Under the pieces are notes generated by a model. The model was not told the origin of the DNA and did not search any database. It saw only the letters and a program-made list of their open reading frames with translations. A program made the position numbers and the translations under genes. 15,861 bases of DNA from JBBRLA01 sp038231615 (GTDB lineage Bacteria; Myxococcota_A; Polyangia; Palsa-1104; JAEUJZ01), in the NCBI GenBank assembly GCA_038231615.1, contig JBBRLA010000122.1:1-15861 (forward strand). Direction: 5' to 3'. Shown piece by piece: positions 1 to 6,852 of the stretch. Each line of letters begins with the position of its first letter. The stretch's first letter is position 1.

Positions 1-165
1 AGGTGGGTTATTCGTCCTAACCTCATCAGCTTCGTGGGCCTCAAATGGTTCGACGACGACGGCATCTACTCGGGCGGTGGCTATCACAAGAGCCTCGGCG
101 GGAGCGGCAGGCTGTGGGCCGGCGAGGTGAAGTTTGGCCTCAGCTACGGCCCCGGCTACCCATGA
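1..165 (+). CDS. C-terminal end of an unidentified protein (partial)
   Basis: Frame 1 is open from the left edge and stops at TGA 163-165, giving 54 residues. They are rich in Gly, Tyr, Trp and Phe (for example GLKWFDDDGIYSGGGYHKSL) and end in ...FGLSYGPGYP. The alternating aromatic and glycine character would fit a secreted or outer-membrane beta-structure protein, but no family was recognised. Composition and codon use (mostly G/C third positions) look like real coding sequence. The start lies outside the window. The next gene on the same strand begins about 140 bp later, so the two are probably separate transcription units. Confidence 0.5.
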   Translation, partial: RWVIRPNLISFVGLKWFDDDGIYSGGGYHKSLGGSGRLWAGEVKFGLSYGPGYP

Positions 166-173
166 GGGTCGCC

Positions 174-245
174 ATGCGGCGGTGCGGGTCTTAAGGGTGG
201 GCCGCGAGACACGCTTTCGCTTTGCTCTTGCCACGGCCGCCGCAT
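174..245. repeat. 9-bp inverted repeat in the 5' flank of the TPR gene
   Basis: ATGCGGCGG at 174-182 is exactly complementary to CCGCCGCAT at 237-245, with 54 bp between. The pair lies between the stop at 165 and the TPR gene start at 309. It could be a leader stem or chance in GC-rich DNA. No poly-T tract follows, so it is not a standard intrinsic terminator. Confidence 0.25.
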
Positions 246-308
246 TGCGGTAGGTAGCAGATTCCAAAATCAAGTTACCGACGGCAATTGACCGCGCAAG
301 GATTGCAC

Positions 309-1571
309 ATGATCGACACGATTCACGATCCCACCAAGCTCACGGAGTTCGCCCTCCCGGGCGTCGATTTCTGCTTCGAACCCGTGCCCGAGAAGAGCCG
401 GATCAAGGGAGTGCCGCAGACCTCGATGGACTCTTTCTTCCGGCGCATTCCCAAGGACAAGCAAGGCCTTGAGTGGGCCAGGAGCCAGGTCGCGATGGAG
501 CCGGTGCTGCTGCAGACGGCGCGGGTCGCGCAGGACCCGAAGAGGCAGGCCGAGGTGCTGTCGCAGCTCGGCGTGTGCCACTACCTACTCGGCGATCTGC
601 AACGGGGCCGGGCCTTCACCGAGCAGGCCGCCCTCCTGTCGCAGCAGGCGGGAGACAACACCAAGCTGCTGGAGTGCCTGATGCAGTCGGCGCATTTTCA
701 CCAGATCGGCGGGGACGTGCCGGCGGCCATCGCATTCTTCGAGCGCGTGGTGGATCTGTGGCCGCTGCCCGAGTTCCGGGCCGAGGCGTGCTTCAACGTA
801 CTGACAGCGATCTCGGAGCTGCACATGTATCAGGAAGACACTGCCGGCACGGTGAAAAGCCTGCGACGGGCGATCCGCATTGCGCAGGAGGGGAAGTTCC
901 CCGAATGGGCGACCACGGCCCGGATGGGGCTGTGCATGTACCTGATCCAGCAGTCCGGCTGGCAGGAGGCGCTGGAGGTCGGACTTTCGGTGCTGGCGGA
1001 ACTGAAGGCCGGTGTCGATCGCGAGCGGGAGAAGGACATGCGCTTCGTTCTGGCGGACATCTACAAGGAGCTGGGCCAGCACCGCAAGTCGGCGGAGCAG
1101 TATGAGGAGCTTTTGCGGCAGGCGCGGGCAGCGAATGCGCCGCGGACGCTGATGATCGAGCTGCTGATGAAGGCCGGGTCGGCGTGGCGGGCGGCGAGGG
1201 TGCCGAAGCGGGCGGGAAACCTGTTCCGGGAGGCCATGCCGCTGGCGGACGCCGAGACCAGCCGCCCGCTGGGGGCGGTGGCGCGTCTGAACCTGGCGAC
1301 GCTGGCGCGAGAGTCCGGGGATCAGCGGCAGGCCATCGCGCTGACCGATGAGGCGCTGAAAGGCGCCCCGGACGAGCTGCGGCCTCTGTTGCTCTTGGTC
1401 AAGGGAGAGGCCCACGCGAGCCTGAAGCAGTGGATGGAGGCGGTGTTGGCGTTCAAACAGGCGCTGGTGCTGGCGCGGCAGCGGGGGGACGCGGAGCAGG
1501 AGGCCTCGCTTCTGGCCCGGCTGTCCATGCTCACGGAGCGGGGCAAGCAGGAGGCGGCGGCGGCGAATTGA
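309..1571 (+). CDS. TPR-repeat cytoplasmic protein
   Basis: This is a 420-residue all-helical protein made mostly of tetratricopeptide-like repeats. After a non-repetitive N-terminus (about 1-75), TPR-like helix pairs run from about 80 to 405. Examples are AEVLSQLGVCHYLLGDLQRG (81-100), the segment around 137-150, RFVLADIYKELGQHRKSAEQ (245-264), and LKQWMEAVLAFKQALVLARQ (372-391). There is no signal peptide or membrane segment, so it is probably a cytoplasmic scaffold or partner-binding protein. ATG 309 is chosen over the upstream TTG at 288 because AAGGA (298-302) sits 6 nt before it. The gene ends 62 bp from the convergent AAA/nuclease gene. No partner is obvious nearby, and TPR proteins cannot be given a specific role from sequence alone. 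Confidence 0.85.
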   Translation: MIDTIHDPTKLTEFALPGVDFCFEPVPEKSRIKGVPQTSMDSFFRRIPKDKQGLEWARSQVAMEPVLLQTARVAQDPKRQAEVLSQLGVCHYLLGDLQRGRAFTEQAALLSQQAGDNTKLLECLMQSAHFHQIGGDVPAAIAFFERVVDLWPLPEFRAEACFNVLTAISELHMYQEDTAGTVKSLRRAIRIAQEGKFPEWATTARMGLCMYLIQQSGWQEALEVGLSVLAELKAGVDREREKDMRFVLADIYKELGQHRKSAEQYEELLRQARAANAPRTLMIELLMKAGSAWRAARVPKRAGNLFREAMPLADAETSRPLGAVARLNLATLARESGDQRQAIALTDEALKGAPDELRPLLLLVKGEAHASLKQWMEAVLAFKQALVLARQRGDAEQEASLLARLSMLTERGKQEAAAAN

Positions 1572-1580
1572 GCGGCTGAC

Positions 1581-1600
1581 CATTGGGGCTAGCCCCAATG
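1581..1600. terminator. Perfect 20-bp palindrome between convergent genes, possible bidirectional terminator
   Basis: CATTGGGGCTAGCCCCAATG is a perfect palindrome. As RNA on either strand it folds into an 8-bp stem with a CUAG tetraloop. It lies 10 bp after the TPR gene stop and 33 bp beyond the stop of the convergent AAA/nuclease gene, where a shared terminator would be expected. No U-tract follows on either side, so it could equally be a protein-binding site or mRNA 3'-end stabiliser. Confidence 0.45.
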
Positions 1601-1633
1601 CCGGACTCTGGGAGAACGAGTAGTCGGGCGGGA

Positions 1634-3469
1634 CTATTTGCGCGGGCCCTTCTTGGGGCCGGATGGCGCCCGCTTTCGCGGCGGCGCCGGCTCATCCGCA
1701 CGGCCCACCAGCACCCGCTTGCCGTCGAAGGCCACGGCGATCTGCTGGATCGGCGCGGCGCCGAGGGCCCGCAACTCGGCGGCGTAGTCTTGCAAAAGAA
1801 GTTGCTTTTTCGCCGCTGCCAGGGTCGGCAAAAGGGTCGCACCTCCGGCCTTGCTCTTGACCTTCAGTTCCAGGACCGCGCCAGGCTGCCCCGCTTCCTT
1901 GGGGCTGATCAGCACGTCGTAGCGCTCATGGCCTCCTTCACGGTTGGCGGTCACCCGGTGCCGGGGCATGGAGACCAAAAGGCCGAGGATGAACATCTGG
2001 TACACATGCTCGGGCGGCATCTTCATCCGCTTGCCGCTGACATCGTGGAAGCTGGCTGATTCCACGAGCAGCCGTTGCAGGTGCTCCTGGAACCGCTCCA
2101 GATCTCCGGTGAGCAGCACCACGATCATCTGCTGGCGCGCCGACTCGCCGCCGAGGCCCTGCTTCAGCCAGCGGTCAAAGAGGTTGCCAAAGACACTGTT
2201 GACCTCCCGATTGGGCACCCGGAGCGTGCCCCAGGTCTGGCTGCGGTCGTTCTCCAGCACCACCTCGACGTCCTGCGCCTTGAGATAGCCCGTGAAGAGC
2301 AGGAAGCTCCACAGGGCGTCTGGCTCCTGGTAGATGTCCCGCAGCACGGTGTCCTCCAAGAGAACCTTGCGCACCCCCTCGCCGCGCAGGAGCGATTCCA
2401 TCTCGCCCTGCTCTCCGCCGCCGAAGCGATAGAGCAGCTCGCGAATGAGTTCATCCGAGGCGGTATTCACCCAATAGGGTTGCAGTGGCGAGTTGTCACT
2501 GCCCAGCGCGCAGAGCAGGGACCAGGGATTGTAGATAACCTGGCCGCCGAAGTCGTAGCCGTTGTACCAGCTCCGCAGCTCCTCCATGTCCCGAGAGGAG
2601 CCCAGCCGGTCCCGCAGGTCCTGCACCTCGGGCTCGGTGAACCCGAAGTCGGTGGCGAAGTCCTTCTTGAGCAGGCTGTAGACGCCCAGATTGTTCAGCC
2701 CCGAGAACATGCTCTCCTTGGCGATGCGAAGGATGCCGGTCATCACGCCCTTGAACAGGTGCTCGTTGTCCTTGAACGCCCCGGTGAACAGACCGCGGAA
2801 GAAGCTGGACGCCTCGTCGTAGTAGCCGCGCACGAAGGCCTCGTGCAGGGGGGTATCATACTCGTCCACCAGGATGACCACCCGCTCCCCGTGGGCCTTG
2901 GCCAGGAAGGCGGACAGGTAGCGCAACGCCTCGGAGCGCTGGACCGCGGAAGCCTTCCCTTCGACGACATCCCGGATCTGCCGTCGCTGGCGATCGGTCA
3001 GCGCGGCCTGGGCGAGCGCGGGGCCGTGTTGATCGTAGGCGTCCGCCAGAAGCTCCCCGATCATCGCCAGGCATGCCGGCCAGTCGGCACACTTGACGTC
3101 CTTGAAGGTCAGATAGATGACCGGATGCCGCTGAAAATGCTCCCGGGCCTCGGGCGAGCGCCAGATGGACAGGCCCTGGAACAGGGCGCTGTGGTCCTTG
3201 TCGCTCTGGCCCAGGAAGTAGCGGAGCATGGACAGATTGGTGCTCTTGCCAAAGCGCCGGGGGCGAGGGAAGAGCAGCGTCTGGAATTTGTCTAGAAGGA
3301 CACGACGGATCAGGTCGGTCTTGTCCACAAAGAGTACGCCGGGCTCGCGCAGCGCGGCAAAGTCCGAGGGGCCGATGGATAAACGAGGGGCGACCACAGG
3401 GGGCTTATAGCACACAGGCCGATCGCCTGCCCGGCGGGGGAGCGACGACACGATTCGCTCGCACGGCAC
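1634..3469 (-). CDS. AAA-ATPase-like protein with C-terminal PD-(D/E)XK nuclease-like domain
   Basis: The layout matches the family with an N-terminal AAA-ATPase-like domain and a C-terminal DUF1703/PD-(D/E)XK-like domain. In 611-residue numbering these are visible: the family-typical start LSIGPSDFAALREPGVLFVDKT (30-51, described by its DF...VDKT pattern); a Walker-A-like RPRRFGKST (69-77); a Walker-B-like VVILVDEYD (197-205); the WYNGYDFGG motif (301-309); and a nuclease-like core with Asp518 in YDVLI and Glu534-x-Lys536 in LELK. All key positions look intact. The C-terminus is a Lys/Arg/Pro tail. The start is uncertain: GTG 3469 is the longest choice, but GTG 3397 (MVAPRLSIG) fits the family's usual N-terminus better, and neither has a clear ribosome site. 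Family members occur in many diverged copies per genome and their function is unsettled; roles in mobile elements or defence are often suggested. Confidence 0.9.
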   Translation of the reverse strand: MPCERIVSSLPRRAGDRPVCYKPPVVAPRLSIGPSDFAALREPGVLFVDKTDLIRRVLLDKFQTLLFPRPRRFGKSTNLSMLRYFLGQSDKDHSALFQGLSIWRSPEAREHFQRHPVIYLTFKDVKCADWPACLAMIGELLADAYDQHGPALAQAALTDRQRRQIRDVVEGKASAVQRSEALRYLSAFLAKAHGERVVILVDEYDTPLHEAFVRGYYDEASSFFRGLFTGAFKDNEHLFKGVMTGILRIAKESMFSGLNNLGVYSLLKKDFATDFGFTEPEVQDLRDRLGSSRDMEELRSWYNGYDFGGQVIYNPWSLLCALGSDNSPLQPYWVNTASDELIRELLYRFGGGEQGEMESLLRGEGVRKVLLEDTVLRDIYQEPDALWSFLLFTGYLKAQDVEVVLENDRSQTWGTLRVPNREVNSVFGNLFDRWLKQGLGGESARQQMIVVLLTGDLERFQEHLQRLLVESASFHDVSGKRMKMPPEHVYQMFILGLLVSMPRHRVTANREGGHERYDVLISPKEAGQPGAVLELKVKSKAGGATLLPTLAAAKKQLLLQDYAAELRALGAAPIQQIAVAFDGKRVLVGRADEPAPPRKRAPSGPKKGPRK

Positions 3470-3872
3470 TCAGAAGCACGAGATGGATACCGGCGAGGTG
3501 TGGAAGGTCGCGGCGTAGATTACGACCAGGTCGAGGCTGGCGGAGTCATGGACGAGGGGCTGGACCGGCTGGGCCTGGGCTGGATCCCGTGTAGTCGCGG
3601 ACTTCGCCAATTTCTCCATATTTTCCGTCGCTGTCCACCCCTCGGGACCGCCTCCTCAACCGGCCCCGCGGACGTTCCGAACGTCGGCAATCGCCGACGT
3701 GCAGCAAGCTCGGAAGGCAACGTCCGCGAAATCCCAAAGTTCTCGGCCAGCCGGTTGCCCGAATGACGCGACCTCTCGCTGGAACGACAGCCGCCGGCAA
3801 GGAGAGGGAGGTGCCCAGAAGGACGATCAATCGATTTGTTGCCCATCTTTCGGTCTCGTGTTATTTGGCCCC
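3470..3872. other. Gene-poor divergent intergenic region
   Basis: About 400 bp separate the start of the minus-strand AAA/nuclease gene from the small + strand relic. Short open frames exist here on both strands (for example about 3500-3766 +), but they lack good starts, ribosome sites and recognisable protein patterns. The one conspicuous structure is the pair of overlapping inverted repeats at 3671-3700. No convincing promoter for the minus-strand gene could be picked out by eye. Confidence 0.5.
3671..3700. repeat. Two overlapping inverted repeats sharing ACGTC
   Basis: GACGTTCCGAACGTC (3671-3685) has perfect 6-bp arms around CCG. ACGTCGGCAATCGCCGACGT (3681-3700) has perfect 8-bp arms around AATC. 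They share 3681-3685, so as RNA they would be mutually exclusive hairpins; as DNA they could be two adjacent operator sites with ACGT cores. A further AACGTCC lies just downstream near 3720. No T-tract follows. They sit in otherwise gene-less sequence upstream of the AAA/nuclease gene. Confidence 0.5.
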
Positions 3873-4130
3873 ATGCCCTCCATCGACCATGACGGATCTG
3901 TGAGCATCATGGACATGAGCAAGTACAAACCTCAGAGCGAACTGTGCAAGACCTGGCAGGCCGAGGGGATCGCCATGGGCATCCGGGTGGCGCTGCGGAC
4001 GCGGGGCCTGCATTTGACCGCCGAGGACGAGCGGCGGATCTCCACCTGCCAGGATGCGGACCAGCTCTCGCGCTGGATGGTCCGCGCCGTGACTGCTGCC
4101 ACCGCCGAAGAGGTCCTTCGGGACGGGTGA
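3873..4130 (+). pseudogene. Orphan C-terminal module of an Rpn/PD-(D/E)XK-type protein
   Basis: The reading frame gives about 85 residues from ATG 3873 (about 73 from ATG 3909). The informative part has a helical segment with E-G-I-x-M-G-I spacing, then RTRGLHLTAEDERRISTCQD, then LSRWMVRAVTAATAEEVL. By recall, the pattern GL-(x)n-RI-x-x-C-x-D-x-x-x-L-x-RW-x-x-x-A-x-TA-x-x-x-EVL closes many Rpn-family (transposase-like PD-(D/E)XK) proteins. The nuclease domain that should precede it is absent, so this is most likely a decayed 3' remnant, although a small stand-alone protein cannot be excluded. Neither ATG has a strong ribosome site. Its stop codon lies at the start of the second repeat copy (4129-4212). 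Confidence 0.5.
3939..4010 (+). repeat. Direct repeat, copy 1 (within the Rpn-type relic)
   Basis: Copy 1 begins GAACTGTGCAAGACCTGG and ends in GCGGGGCCTG. It encodes ELCKTWQAEGIAMGIRVALR followed by TRGL. Copy 2 (4129-4212) repeats it 190 bp downstream with scattered substitutions and a 12-bp length difference. Confidence 0.8.
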
Positions 4131-4212
4131 ACTGTGCAAGACTTGGCGAGCCGAGGGAATCTCCATGGGCATCGCGAAGGGCACCCTGGTGGCGCTGCGA
4201 ACGCGGGGCTTG
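4129..4212 (+). repeat. Direct repeat, copy 2 (degenerate, frame-shifted)
   Basis: Copy 2 begins GAACTGTGCAAGACTTGG and, in its own frame, reads ELCKTWRAEGISMGIAKGTL then VALRTRGL. It has an extra 12 bp (AKGT region) relative to copy 1 and lies in a different frame from the copy 1 gene, whose TGA (4128-4130) it overlaps. The frame runs on to about 4353, but after TRGL the sequence shows no family signature, and no start or ribosome site precedes it. It looks like a partial tandem duplication that has decayed. Confidence 0.75.
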
Positions 4213-4408
4213 CCGCCATCGAAGCCGAGTGTGTGTCGGCCGCGATTCGGTATGCATGACCGACATGACCCCGGCGAGGTAGAAGAACGGCACAGCGCCT
4301 CAGGTGGCTGGCAGGTGGCAAAGGAACTGCGCGCCAAGCCATCTGGATTGTAGTCCTCACCTACCTCACCCTTGCGAGGGGGATGTCGGGGGCATACCCT
4401 TCAAGGAC

Positions 4409-5605
4409 TTGCTGAGAATCATCGTGGTGTTGCTGTGTGTCGTGGCGGGGTGCGAGTTTCGCGGACTCCGGCCGTCGTTCGAGGTGAGTGGACCGGTCCC
4501 GTCGGTGATCGACAAGGACTAGTTCCAGGCCGCCTTCTTCCAGACCACCGGAACGCGGCTTGTGCCCGGCCATCGTTGGTCGCTGGAATCGAACGGCGGG
4601 GTGTTCGAGGACATCGAGAACGACATCGCGCAGGCCCGGGTGAGCGTCAACTTCGCCGAGTATATTTGGGAACCGGGCCGTGCCAGCGAGCAGATCCTTC
4701 GGGCCCTTGCCGGGCGGATCGCCGGGGTGAAGTGTCGCGTGCTGGCCGACTCGCTGGGCAGCCCGGACTTCGAGAAACGGATCGCGCCCAGGCTGCGAGC
4801 CATCGGCTGCGAGGCGCGCGTCTTTCGTCCGGTGACCCGGGCCAATCTTTTCGAGCGCGACCACCGCAAGATCGTGATCATCGATGGTCGCATCGCGTAC
4901 CTGGGTGGGTTCGGGGTGCGCGATGACTGGCTTTCGAAGAAGCGCCGCCGGTGGTCACCATCGCTGCGGAACCGGCTGCGCATGACCGGCGAGTGGCGGG
5001 ACGACAACATCCGGCTGGTCGGCCCGGCGGTGAATGACGTGCAGCGGGCGTTCGCGCAGAACTGGCAGGAGACGGGGGGCTCGCTGCTGCCGGCGGTCGA
5101 GCTGCCGACCCTCGAGCCCGATGGCGACGCCAGGGTGGCGTTCGTGTCATCGACCGCGGGGTATCTGGCGGATGGCGAGCGGCTGGTCCACCTGATGATC
5201 AAGTCGGCGCGCAAGCGGGTGCAGATCGCCAACGCCTACTTTGTCCCGGACCCATCGCTGATCCGGCTGCTGGTGCAGAAAGCCAGGGAGGGGGTGGATG
5301 TGCTGGTGCTGGCCCCCGGGCACAAGAACGACGTGCCCATCGCCAGCATCGGGCAGCGCCGGCTGTACCGCGAGCTTCTGGCCGCTGGCATCAAGATCTA
5401 CGAGTATCAGCCGACGATGATGCACGCCAAGACGATGATCATCGATGACCGGCTGGCGGTGATCGGCTCGTTGAACCTGAACCTGCTTTCGATGAACCGC
5501 CTGGAAGAGGCGGTTTTCGTCATCGAGGATGGACCCCTGATCGAGGCGCTGGATCAGAGCTGGCAGGACGACCTCAAGGAGTCGCAGCAGGTGAAGGCGC
5601 GCTGA
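4409..5605 (+). pseudogene. Phospholipase D/cardiolipin-synthase-like lipoprotein gene interrupted by an in-frame TAG
   Basis: The downstream part (GTG 4562 to 5605, 347 residues) is a PLD-superfamily enzyme that would transfer or hydrolyse phosphatidyl groups, as cardiolipin synthases do. Both catalytic motifs HxK(x)4D are intact: His101-Lys103-Asp108 (HRKIVIID) and His288-Lys290-Asp295 (HAKTMIID), the second followed by GSLN. Reading the same frame upstream gives a lipoprotein signal, MLRIIVVLLCVVAGC from TTG 4409, with lipobox VAG-Cys15. About 22 linker residues follow, then TAG at 4520-4522, then FQAAFFQTTGTRLVPGHRWS, which continues into the domain. TTG...LVPG(N/H)R is how the conserved part of such enzymes usually begins, so the stop splits one ancestral protein. 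GTG 4562 could restart translation but has no clear ribosome site and would lose the export signal. A pseudogene, stop readthrough, restart or sequence error are all possible. No CDS overlaps it on the + strand. Confidence 0.8.
4520..4522 (+). other. In-frame amber (TAG) codon splitting the PLD lipoprotein gene
   Basis: The context is GTG ATC GAC AAG GAC TAG TTC CAG GCC GCC. The frame is open on both sides (from 4304 to here and from here to 5603), with protein-like sequence continuing directly. One substitution from GAG, AAG, CAG, TCG or TGG would produce this TAG. Confidence 0.85.
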
Positions 5606-5624
5606 ACCGCGTCGGGAGATGAGC

Positions 5625-6197
5625 TCAGCGCCCCCGGATCTCGGTGGTCACCATCTCGGCGTGGCCTGAAAGGGAACGGGCGGCGGACAACAGCCGGCTG
5701 TAGGTCAGGTGCACCGGTCCACCCCCGGCGACTGCATCGGTGATCCTTTTCACGGTCGCCGGAGAGGCCAAAAGGACGCGCACTACCACGACGGAGAGCA
5801 GGCTCTGGGAGGGGGTCTGCGAAAGGGGCGGAAAGCGGGTCTGCTCGGTGGGTTGGCCCTGGACGTCCTTGCCGACCAAAAGGACCTGGGGCGGAAAGAG
5901 CAGCTCGCCCTCCTGGGTCAGGAGCAGCGCCACCGCCTGGAGGCTGGAGCGTCCGGCGGTGGACTTCTCGATGCGGACCAGGATGGGATGGTAAAGGGGC
6001 AGCCTGATGACCCCTTCGGTCTCCGCGCTGCTCGCGGCAATCAGGCCGGGCTCGGTAATGCCGGGCCGGGGCTCGGCGTAGACGCCGATGGCGAAGCGCA
6101 TGCGGGAGGCGCTGCGCAGGGCGTTGTAGCCGGACACGGCGATCACCGCCACTACGGCGAACATCCCCAGGATCAGCGTGTGCCCACGGATGACCAT
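5625..6197 (-). CDS. Membrane-anchored protein of unknown function, third gene of the flavin-redox operon
   Basis: This 190-residue protein has one N-terminal membrane helix (about 7-24, LILGMFAVVAVIAVSGY with a basic residue before it). A soluble domain, probably outside the cytoplasmic membrane, follows. That domain contains beta-rich stretches such as GVIRLPLYHPILVRIEK (62-78) and LLSVVVVRVLLASPATVKRI (133-152). No family was recognised and no metal- or flavin-binding motif is evident. ATG 6197 is chosen because AGGAGA lies 5 nt upstream; the longer frame reaching 6359 has no such site and overlaps the previous gene. Its ATG comes 1 bp after the TGA of the four-helix membrane protein, so the two are almost certainly co-transcribed and translationally coupled. 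It is probably an accessory or docking subunit of the same complex. Confidence 0.75.
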   Translation of the reverse strand: MVIRGHTLILGMFAVVAVIAVSGYNALRSASRMRFAIGVYAEPRPGITEPGLIAASSAETEGVIRLPLYHPILVRIEKSTAGRSSLQAVALLLTQEGELLFPPQVLLVGKDVQGQPTEQTRFPPLSQTPSQSLLSVVVVRVLLASPATVKRITDAVAGGGPVHLTYSRLLSAARSLSGHAEMVTTEIRGR

Positions 6198-6198
6198 G

Positions 6199-6840
6199 TC
6201 ACTCTCCTGGCTCGATTTCGGGGTGTGCCTCGCGGCGCGGGGGTCCGCGGCGCTGTCCGCGCCACATGACCACGGCGGGGTACCCGGTGAGCACGGCGCT
6301 GCACAGGAACAGTCCAGCGCCGGACAGGGGGTAAAGGACAGCCAGGTGTGGGCCGGCATAGCGGATCACCCAGGGAGCTGCGAGGTGCAGCAGAGACGAA
6401 AGCCAGCCGCCGAGAATCCAGCCGACCTTGCTGGCCGGGGAGGCGCCGGTCAGCATGAAAAGGTGACAGATGATGAGCAGGAATACCGGGACAGTGAAGA
6501 GGTGGAAGTGGGTGACTTCCAGCAACTTGCGGTAGGGCACGGCGACCACCAGGGCCGGCGCCTGTACCTCCTCGGGGAGGGCGATGTCGGGGCCGGCGCC
6601 CTTCTTGTCGCCATCGGGGGCCCCCGCGGGCACGGCGTCCGCGGGGCCGCCGCCGTAATAGCGCTGCACCCGGGTCAGGCGCCCGGCCCGCAGGCTTGGG
6701 CCCACCAGGTCCTCGTAGAGCAGCACCGAGGAGCCCAACGCCAGCAGCGACGTCAGGCAGAAGAAGCTGTAGATGATCTTGGCCTCCAGGGACAGGTTCC
6801 ACAGCCGAAACCCAGAGCCAGAGGATGAAAACTGCCTCAT
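6199..6840 (-). CDS. Four-helix, histidine-containing inner-membrane protein (possible b-type-cytochrome-like electron carrier)
   Basis: The 213-residue protein has four likely membrane helices, at about 21-42, 113-131, 140-158 and 164-193. A periplasmic or cytosolic loop (about 43-108) includes a Gly/Ala/Pro-rich linker. Histidines lie in or beside the helices: His111 and His113 in the segment VTHFHLFTVPVFLLIICHLF, His126, His152 and His165. A four-helix bundle with paired histidines is how small membrane b-type cytochromes hold haem, so an electron-transfer role feeding the neighbouring FMN protein is plausible but not proven. The start ATG 6840 lies 12 nt after the upstream TAG and has no clear ribosome site, suggesting translational coupling. 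It sits between the FMN-binding gene and the anchored-protein gene in one operon. Confidence 0.7.
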   Translation of the reverse strand: MRQFSSSGSGFRLWNLSLEAKIIYSFFCLTSLLALGSSVLLYEDLVGPSLRAGRLTRVQRYYGGGPADAVPAGAPDGDKKGAGPDIALPEEVQAPALVVAVPYRKLLEVTHFHLFTVPVFLLIICHLFMLTGASPASKVGWILGGWLSSLLHLAAPWVIRYAGPHLAVLYPLSGAGLFLCSAVLTGYPAVVMWRGQRRGPPRREAHPEIEPGE

Positions 6841-6852
6841 GAGGGGAGGCCG

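Noticed and set aside
585..1598. A 337-codon open frame antisense to the TPR gene
   Set aside because: It is Arg/Leu/Gln-rich without structure. The + strand TPR frame has a good ribosome site and clear repeats.
2075..3295. A 406-codon open frame antisense to the AAA/nuclease gene
   Set aside because: The opposite strand encodes an unmistakable family with intact motifs. This frame shows no family pattern and is a by-product of codon bias.
3500..3846. Short overlapping open frames on both strands in the gene-poor region, considered as a toxin-antitoxin pair
   Set aside because: There is no ribosome site, no family pattern and low-complexity Arg/Ser/Pro composition. Nothing supports translation.
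6198..6359. N-terminal extension of the anchored redox-operon protein
   Set aside because: ATG 6197 has AGGAGA at ideal spacing and begins directly with a membrane anchor. The extension is Cys/Pro-rich shadow sequence inside the previous gene.
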